Assembly (NCBI RefSeq): GCF_000178455.1
Contig: NZ_ADNU01000007.1
Coordinates: forward strand, 1 to 64,000
Source: Brevibacterium mcbrellneri ATCC 49030
GTDB taxonomy: Bacteria; Actinomycetota; Actinomycetes; Actinomycetales; Brevibacteriaceae
Direction: 5' to 3'
Length of the DNA stretch: 64,000 nt
Positions 58,646-64,000 of the stretch are shown here, one piece after another (the first letter of the stretch is position 1; every line of letters begins with the position of its first letter). The notes beneath the pieces were generated by a model. The model was not told the origin of the DNA. It saw nothing but the letters and a program-made list of their open reading frames with translations, and made no database searches. The translations under genes were made by a program, and so were the position numbers.

Positions 58646-59203
58646 TTAGCCAACTCCGTTGTAGCGGATTGGTTCGCCAACGCCCTGGCTGATCAGTTCG
58701 TCCTTGGTTGCGTGGCGTGTGTTTGGTGCTTCCTTTCCGGACTGTCCGCCACCGTGTTCGAGCAGTTCGAACGATCCGTCTGGGTTCACAGCCTTAACCA
58801 GCACAATGTGGTTTGGTCCGGTTACGGCGTCACCTGGCTGGAGTTCTTCCCATCCGATGTTGTGAGCGACACCGTTTTGAACGAAGGTGAATGATGCTTC
58901 ACCCGGTCCCCCAGAGTTCCATGCGTATGAAACGAATCCGGAGCAGTCGCGGCGGTAGTCTTCGAAGTAGTCCTGGCCCTGTGAGTAGTAAGGGGCTTTG
59001 GCCATGCGGTCTTCAGCGCGCTTGATGATTTCGTCGCGACTGATGCCTTCGCCTGCCGCCTGGGCCTGTGTAGAAGTGCCCGAGGTGTTGTCAGCTGGCG
59101 TGGCTGCCTGAGCGGCGCCGGTCGCAGCGAGGAGGCTTCCACCACCAATTGCGATAGCCAGCGCTCCGTGGGTGAGGGAACGTGTTAGATCTTTCTTGAG
59201 CAT
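58646..59203 (-). CDS. Secreted NlpC/P60-like cell-wall hydrolase
   Basis: Small exported protein of 185 residues. The signal peptide has a KKDLTRS n-region, a hydrophobic core (LAIAIGGGSLLAATGAAQ) and a probable cut after AQA near residue 34. The mature domain carries DCSGFVSYAWN with the catalytic cysteine, ELQPGDAVTGPNHIVLVKAV with the catalytic histidine, and a third polar position in the following strand (ELLEHGG). This is an NlpC/P60-type papain fold with peptidoglycan endopeptidase or amidase role, without any binding repeat. The ATG at 59203 has GGAG at six bases; an ATG four codons earlier is also in frame. The 337-base gap upstream holds an AT-rich stretch and a small hairpin but no riboswitch I recognise. 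Confidence 0.9.
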   Translation of the reverse strand: MLKKDLTRSLTHGALAIAIGGGSLLAATGAAQAATPADNTSGTSTQAQAAGEGISRDEIIKRAEDRMAKAPYYSQGQDYFEDYRRDCSGFVSYAWNSGGPGEASFTFVQNGVAHNIGWEELQPGDAVTGPNHIVLVKAVNPDGSFELLEHGGGQSGKEAPNTRHATKDELISQGVGEPIRYNGVG

Positions 59204-59456
59204 GTCACTCTCCATAATCTAGACATCCTGGGGGGATTTCCAGGCGTGAAACACGCTACGCCTGTGATGGAGTGTGCGGGGTGGTTCGGTTGCGAAATCG
59301 GCCCCATTTTCATTTTCTTCTAAGCACAGAGCACTGTTTCCGAATGACTATATAGAGCTCCCTTACTGGAGCTTTACTATTCGAATTTCAAACGGCATGT
59401 GACGCTCCCGAGGTTGCAGCAGCTTCCAGAGACGCCACCCTATCGAGGGAATGGAG

Positions 59457-59498
59457 AAGTGAGTGGTCCGGCGCAAGATTGCGCCGGACCACTCACTT
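59457..59498. terminator. Long perfect hairpin terminator of the adhesin gene
   Basis: Nineteen-base-pair stem 59457-59475 with 59480-59498, loop AGAT, 40 bases beyond the adhesin stop and ending the gap 59204-59540. Like the hairpin at 37022-37077 its arm carries AAGTGAG and ends CTCACTT. Confidence 0.85.
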
Positions 59499-59540
59499 TG
59501 TGGGCCTGTGCGAGGCCGCGACCCCGCTCAGTCAGAGCCG

Positions 59541-62500
59541 TTAGCTACGACGGTTCCTTCGGCTGGCCGCTGTCAGTGCAATACCTGCACCGATCAAGCC
59601 CAGACCCATGGCCACTGCCATAGCCACCTCGACACCGGTTCTAGGGAGCGGACCAGTCTTGCCGGAATCACCAGGCTTACTGGAGTCCCCAGGCGTTCCG
59701 GGACCATCGGAGTCGTCGCCAGGCTGTCCAGGCTCGCCCGGATCGTTTGGCTCGTCTGATGGCGAGTCTCCAGGCTTACCAGGTTCGTCTGACGGTTCTT
59801 CCGAAGGCTGTTCGGAAGGCTTGTCCGAAGGCTCGTCCGTTGGCGCTTCAGATGGCTTGTCCGAAGGCTCCTGGGTTGGCTCATCTGACGGTTCCTCAGA
59901 AGGATTGTCCGATGGCTCTTCGGTTGGAGTTTCCGAAGGTTCCGTAGTCGGTTCCGTGGTTGGGTCCTCGGTCGGATCCGGCGTCGGTTCCTCTGATGGG
60001 TTCTCGCTAGGCTCCGTCGTTGGTTCTTCCGAAGGCTGCTCGGAAGGCTCATCCGTCGGATCCTGAGTTGGCTCTTCGGTTGGAGTTTCCGAAGGTTCCG
60101 TAGTCGGTTCCTCTGATGGGTTCTCGCTAGGCTCCGTGGTTGGTTCCTCGCTTGGAGTTTCCGAAGGCTTCACTGTCGGCTTTTCAGTTGGATCAGCCGT
60201 TGGGTCCTCGGTCGGATCCGCGGTTGGCTCATCCGTCGGCTCGTCCGATGGATCTTCGGACGGCTCCGGCGTCGGCGTCTCGCAGTCACACTTGGTGCCT
60301 ACGCGTAGCTTGCGTTGCTGGGGTTCCTTCACGACCTTTTCGGACGTTTCCGGCTCTCCTTCAGCCTTGCCGTCTTTGAGCTTCCAGGTCTTGGTGATTT
60401 CCTTCTCACCGAAGGCACCAGCCTGGTCCTCGACAATCTTTCCTGCTTCGAGGTTCGGGTCTTCCGCAATGATGGTCTCGAACGGAATCTTCTCCGTGTG
60501 CTTGTCTGTCAGCTCGGTCAGCGTCGGCGCCGTGCCCACTTCGATAATGTGGGTGGTCGGCTTGCTCAGCTCTTCGGTGTCTTCCTTGGTGGAGATCTCA
60601 CCGTTATCGGAAGTCACTGTCAGAGTGTGTTTGACCTCACCAGGCTTGCCTTCCTGGATCACCTTGGTTTCCCCGGCCTTGAGCTCGGGGCTGAGACGGA
60701 CCTCGACCTCAAACGGTGTGTTTTCTGTCCACTCGACGGTCTTAGAGGTGGTCTTGCCCTTTGTGCCGACCTTGACGATCTTCTTGACCGGATCGGTCAC
60801 ACGCTCGGTCTCGGTCTTCGTGTCCGTGACCTTCGAGTTCACGATGGTCTGAGTCGTTGTGACCTTGTCCTTACCCAGCTTGCCTTCCTGGACAGTTTCC
60901 TGCTTTCCGGCTTCCAGGTTCTCGTCGAAGATGATCTCAGTCTCGAACGGCACATCCTTTTCGTACGAGGTGGTGTGAGTGCCCTCAGTCTTGGTACCAA
61001 CGCGGATCTTCTCCGTTGTCGGTTCCTTGATGCGCTCAGTGGTCACGGTCGGGTCGCCCGAAGGCTTACCGTCGACGAGCTTCTGGGTCGAGGTCTCAAC
61101 CTCGGTTCCGAGCTCACCCTTCTGGTCGACTACCTTTTCGCCGGCCGGCAGGTTGGGATCAAACTCGACCTTGGTGTCGAACGGAACCGGCTTCTCAGTC
61201 TTGGTCACCAGCTCGCTTGGGGCCAGCCCCGGACCGTACTCGACGATGCGCTTGACGGGTTCCTTGGTGGTTTCTTCCTCGACTACTTCAGCCTTGTCAC
61301 CCTTGGCAGTGAACTTGGCGGTGAACTTCTTCTCTCCGTTCTCGCCCTCCTGAACAACCCTGGTTTCACCAGGTGCAAGGTCAGGGTTTTCGCGGACTTC
61401 GGTCGGGAACGGGATCGGAACCGTCCACGTGACTTCCTTGGCGCTCTCAGCCGGCTTCGTACCGATGACGACGACCTCATTGACAGGCTCCTTGGTGCGT
61501 TTCCAGGTGCCGTCCTTTTGCTGCTTCTCCTCGCCTGGCTCACCCTTGGTTTCAGTCCGGTATTCGCCAGCAGGGATGGAGTCGTCGTACTTGTACTCGA
61601 CCTTGAACGGGACCTCACGCTTCGGAACGTCGACAACCTTGACCACGGCTGTGGCTGTGTCCTTAGAGCCGTCTTCGTAGGTCACGGTGACTGGAATCTT
61701 GACTTCGTCTCCAGCCTTCGCATCCGCAGGTGCGGTCGCTGTGATAGTGCCCTCATCATCAACTGTGACAGTCCAACCAGCAGGAACATTGTCCACCTTG
61801 TATGGGTTTTCCTTCGCGACGTTAACGTTGTCCGGCTTTTCAAGAGTCACCGGCAGTTTCGCAGTATCGCCGGGGTATACCGTTTCCGTGGGGTATGACG
61901 GCTCGGCCTCGTAGTTATTGGTCAGATTCACCACCGTGGTGACGGGCACCTTCGGCTTGGAGCCGTCCGGAGCAGTGACAGTCACAGACACCGTCTTCTG
62001 GTCACCCGGTTTAGCGTCCTGCGGCGGGGTTGCCGTAACAACACCGGTGTTCGGGTCGACCTTGTACTTCCAGCCGTCAACGTCCTGCTCGAGGATCGGT
62101 TTGTCACCGTCCAAGCCAAACGAGAACTTCGAACCCTTCGGGGCGTCCTCAACCTGGTGGTCTACGGGCTTACCAGGACCGGTTGACTCAACGGAGTAGA
62201 CCGGCACTTCGTCTCCCTTGATGACGAACACCGTGCCGGTTGCCTTCTGCGGCTTAGCGCCGGACTCATAGTGGGCAAGAACCGGGATATCTAGCTGATC
62301 ACCCGGCTGCGCGCCCTTTGGCACTGTTGTAGTCAGCTCACCAGTGTTCTCATCAATCGTGACGGTCCATCCATCCTTGGAGAACGTGGTTGTGCCGTCT
62401 TCGAACGTGTAGCGGTTTGGTGCTTCGTCACTTTCCTTACCGCTCAACCCCTTTTCGGGCAGAGTGGGCTTCAGGCTGGCCTTTTCGCCAGGCTTCTTGA

Positions 62501-64000
62501 CTTCGGTGCCGTAAGTCGGCACCTTAATTTCGTTGATGACCTGGAACTGGACCTCGACTTCGTCGGTGGTGTGGTCCGGGTAAGTGGCCTTGACCTTCGG
62601 AGAAATCACGGTGCCCAGCGGCACGCTGTCGTCAGCTTTCGCTGTGACCTTGCCGTTCTTGTCCACCGTGACGGTCCAGCCCGAAGGCACAGTGGACTCA
62701 TCGACTTCGTATTTGGCCGGCGCCACAGCCTTATGGCCCTTCATGATGGCCTTAGCCTTAATCTGGGATTCGATGTCCTGGTTCGGTTTGCCCTGTGCGA
62801 TGTTGGGCTTGACCAGGTCAGTGACCTGCGTGTTGTTCGGGTCAACGACGACGAGTAGGTCGAGTATGTCAGTGGATCCGTTCGAGTACTCCACTGTGAT
62901 TCTCGGGCGGGCAAAAGTGCCTGGGCGCGGGTTCTCTGGCGCCGTGACGGTCACATTGTAGTCATCGTCCATCTCGACAGTCCAGCCCTCGTAGACATAA
63001 GCCTCGTCGAGCTCGACCTTCGCCTCAAAGCCACCTTCGCCCTTCTTCTTAGCCAGGTTCTTGATCAGGTCCGGGACCTGTTTGAAAGTCACCTTCTGCG
63101 GTTCGGTTGCAATCGGACCCGTTCTGCTCTCCACACCAGAGATGATCTTGGCTTCGGTCTTGTCGTACTTCGGGTCGTGGAACTGGGTATCGTCCAAGCT
63201 CCACTGGTGATTGCCGATGACATTGGCCTTGCTGTAGCGAGGCAGCGCATTGGACTCTTCGAATGCCTTGCCCTCGTAGCTGTTCGCGTCGACCACGGAC
63301 TGCAGCTGTTCAACCGAGCGCGGCAGAGCGAGCACGCTGAAGCGTACACCTTGCTGGGCGTTGAGCTCAGTGCCCTTGTATTCGGGCATCGTAAAGTATA
63401 TGTCGCCACTATTTTCAACGCGCAGACGTGCCTCGCCACCGGAGGCTTCAGTGTTACTGGTGCCGATGAATTTGCCCTGAGCGTCGTAGGCCTCAATCAC
63501 CATGCGCGGCATAGACGCCGCGTCAGCACTGATGGTGCCGACTTTGAGCTCCTCGCCCGGTTTGACAACCAGCTTTTCCTTGTTTTCCCATACCACAGAA
63601 ATGGGCGAGCAGTTGTCGTTCTCGCTTGGCCACGGGTTGACTGTAGCGGAGAACCCTACATTGTCTCCCCGCGTCGCTTTAGGTCCGTCAACGTTATCCT
63701 TCGTGTACTTTCCCTGCCATGCGTAACGCACAGGGTTAGAGGCGTCTGCATCTGCGAACTGTTTGACCTTTTCACCGGTCAGTTCTGAATTGAGGTTCAG
63801 GTTCCGTTGGTTTCGAGCGCTAGTGATTTTGATCTTTTCGTCGGCCTTAGCAGTCACCGGCCCACCAGCGCCCAAAAGAGTCTGGCCGACATCCATAGAG
63901 GAAATGGTTCCGGTGTTCAAGACGCCACCAAGGAGCCCAGAGTTGCTAAAACCCCAGTCGGCAAACGTTCGATCCTTCGAATTATCCAACGCAACGCTCA
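59541..64000 (-). CDS. LPRTG-anchored surface adhesin with Rib-like and G5 repeats (5' end outside window)
   Basis: At least 1,486 residues; the frame is open to the window edge, so the signal peptide and true start lie beyond 64000. The visible N-terminal region (about 1-300) is an unassigned adhesive-type domain. Five Rib/alpha-like repeats follow, about 75-95 residues each, with segments such as YPDHTTDEVEVQFQV, YESGAKPQKATGTVFV and YEDGSKDTATAVVKV. Then six G5-like repeats, recognised by EVPFKVEYKYDDSIPAGE, DVPFETEIIFDENLEAGK and KIPFETIIAEDPNLEAGK, each with the VxEG or VGTK ending. A stalk of about 200 residues of EPTTEPSE-type repeats precedes the sortase signal LPRTG, a hydrophobic helix and RRNRRS. 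It is therefore a sortase-anchored fibrillar surface protein. G5 domains suggest binding to N-acetylglucosamine polymers, which is family knowledge only. Confidence 0.95.
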   Translation of the reverse strand, partial: SVALDNSKDRTFADWGFSNSGLLGGVLNTGTISSMDVGQTLLGAGGPVTAKADEKIKITSARNQRNLNLNSELTGEKVKQFADADASNPVRYAWQGKYTKDNVDGPKATRGDNVGFSATVNPWPSENDNCSPISVVWENKEKLVVKPGEELKVGTISADAASMPRMVIEAYDAQGKFIGTSNTEASGGEARLRVENSGDIYFTMPEYKGTELNAQQGVRFSVLALPRSVEQLQSVVDANSYEGKAFEESNALPRYSKANVIGNHQWSLDDTQFHDPKYDKTEAKIISGVESRTGPIATEPQKVTFKQVPDLIKNLAKKKGEGGFEAKVELDEAYVYEGWTVEMDDDYNVTVTAPENPRPGTFARPRITVEYSNGSTDILDLLVVVDPNNTQVTDLVKPNIAQGKPNQDIESQIKAKAIMKGHKAVAPAKYEVDESTVPSGWTVTVDKNGKVTAKADDSVPLGTVISPKVKATYPDHTTDEVEVQFQVINEIKVPTYGTEVKKPGEKASLKPTLPEKGLSGKESDEAPNRYTFEDGTTTFSKDGWTVTIDENTGELTTTVPKGAQPGDQLDIPVLAHYESGAKPQKATGTVFVIKGDEVPVYSVESTGPGKPVDHQVEDAPKGSKFSFGLDGDKPILEQDVDGWKYKVDPNTGVVTATPPQDAKPGDQKTVSVTVTAPDGSKPKVPVTTVVNLTNNYEAEPSYPTETVYPGDTAKLPVTLEKPDNVNVAKENPYKVDNVPAGWTVTVDDEGTITATAPADAKAGDEVKIPVTVTYEDGSKDTATAVVKVVDVPKREVPFKVEYKYDDSIPAGEYRTETKGEPGEEKQQKDGTWKRTKEPVNEVVVIGTKPAESAKEVTWTVPIPFPTEVRENPDLAPGETRVVQEGENGEKKFTAKFTAKGDKAEVVEEETTKEPVKRIVEYGPGLAPSELVTKTEKPVPFDTKVEFDPNLPAGEKVVDQKGELGTEVETSTQKLVDGKPSGDPTVTTERIKEPTTEKIRVGTKTEGTHTTSYEKDVPFETEIIFDENLEAGKQETVQEGKLGKDKVTTTQTIVNSKVTDTKTETERVTDPVKKIVKVGTKGKTTSKTVEWTENTPFEVEVRLSPELKAGETKVIQEGKPGEVKHTLTVTSDNGEISTKEDTEELSKPTTHIIEVGTAPTLTELTDKHTEKIPFETIIAEDPNLEAGKIVEDQAGAFGEKEITKTWKLKDGKAEGEPETSEKVVKEPQQRKLRVGTKCDCETPTPEPSEDPSDEPTDEPTADPTEDPTADPTEKPTVKPSETPSEEPTTEPSENPSEEPTTEPSETPTEEPTQDPTDEPSEQPSEEPTTEPSENPSEEPTPDPTEDPTTEPTTEPSETPTEEPSDNPSEEPSDEPTQEPSDKPSEAPTDEPSDKPSEQPSEEPSDEPGKPGDSPSDEPNDPGEPGQPGDDSDGPGTPGDSSKPGDSGKTGPLPRTGVEVAMAVAMGLGLIGAGIALTAASRRNRRS
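59770..60290 (-). repeat. DNA repeats coding the Pro/Glu/Ser/Thr stalk of the adhesin
   Basis: Many short degenerate units of 12-36 bases encode EPSEEPTTEPSE-type sequence. Longer blocks of nearly identical sequence recur, for instance around 59920-60010 and 60080-60150. Such tracts change length by slippage or recombination, so stalk length probably varies between strains. Confidence 0.85.

Noticed and set aside
59204-59456. c-di-AMP (ydaO) riboswitch before the NlpC/P60-like gene
   Set aside because: Such genes often have one in actinobacteria, but the conserved GGGGGA and GGGUGAA-type blocks were not found; only an AT-rich stretch and a short hairpin are present.
59640-60290. Possible CRISPR-like array in the adhesin 3' region
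   Set aside because: The units are in frame, of variable length, encode Pro/Glu/Ser/Thr sequence and have no unique spacers; no cas genes are near.
60315-61898. 527-codon open frame on the plus strand
   Set aside because: It lies entirely opposite the adhesin repeats. Repetitive biased codons keep the complementary frame open; there is no ribosome site and its composition mirrors the adhesin.

Overview
The window is a gene-dense stretch of a moderately high-GC Gram-positive chromosome, most likely an actinobacterium of the Micrococcales/Actinomycetales type. The pointers are the codon usage, frequent GTG/TTG starts, a 13E12-type DUF222-HNH gene, a NarL-type two-component pair, an Eis-like acetyltransferase, actinobacterial SerA and DUF998 proteins, and an LPxTG surface protein with Rib-like and G5 repeats. 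No transposase, integrase, rRNA or CRISPR array was seen. The only tRNA found is tRNA-Sec.

Layout. (1) 1-9.3 kb, formate/selenium block: the 3' end of a molybdopterin formate dehydrogenase alpha subunit, its Fe-S and NrfD-type membrane subunits, an ABC-F ATPase on the other strand, selD, tRNA-Sec(UCA), selA and selB. (2) 9.3-13.3 kb: a Mak_N_cap-like protein, thyX, a lipoate ligase-like protein with its accessory domain at the N-terminus, and an MFS transporter. (3) 13.5-18.3 kb: ilvE, leuB, a CitE-like lyase and serA. (4) 18.4-24.5 kb: a two-component system, a DUF222-HNH gene, a VOC protein and a WYL regulator. (5) 24.7-35.9 kb: a LolD/FtsX-type ABC exporter, Eis-like GNAT, an oligopeptide-type ABC importer and a CPBP protease. 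(6) 35.8-37.1 kb: an unrecognised two-gene module flanked by direct repeats of the CPBP gene's 3' end. (7) 37.3-44.3 kb: an SDR-type protein and divergent TetR with twin operators, a TPP enzyme, and ilvBNC with a leader-peptide attenuator. (8) 44.3-53.3 kb: an RlmC-like methyltransferase, a sugar acetyltransferase, a four-gene translationally coupled operon (amidohydrolase, CobW GTPase, DUF3311-like protein, sodium:solute symporter) and ilvD. (9) 53.4-59.2 kb: a D-2-hydroxyacid dehydrogenase, DUF998, cysE-cysK with a structured leader, def, a coiled-coil membrane protein and a secreted NlpC/P60-like protein. (10) 59.5-64 kb: a large LPRTG-anchored adhesin running off the window edge.

How the genes work together. 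SelD makes selenophosphate, SelA converts Ser-tRNA-Sec to Sec-tRNA-Sec and SelB delivers it to the ribosome. The obvious client is the formate dehydrogenase, whose Sec codon would lie upstream of the window. IlvBN, IlvC, IlvD and IlvE give the whole common valine/isoleucine route, and LeuB adds one leucine step. SerA, CysE and CysK lead from glycolysis to cysteine.

The observations most worth checking are the duplicated-end two-gene module at 35.8-37.0 kb, a short word (CCGAGGT/ACCTCGG) that recurs about 65 times in both orientations and in all reading frames, and a cysK leader with two mutually exclusive pairings that would expose or hide the ribosome binding site. All counts were made by eye.
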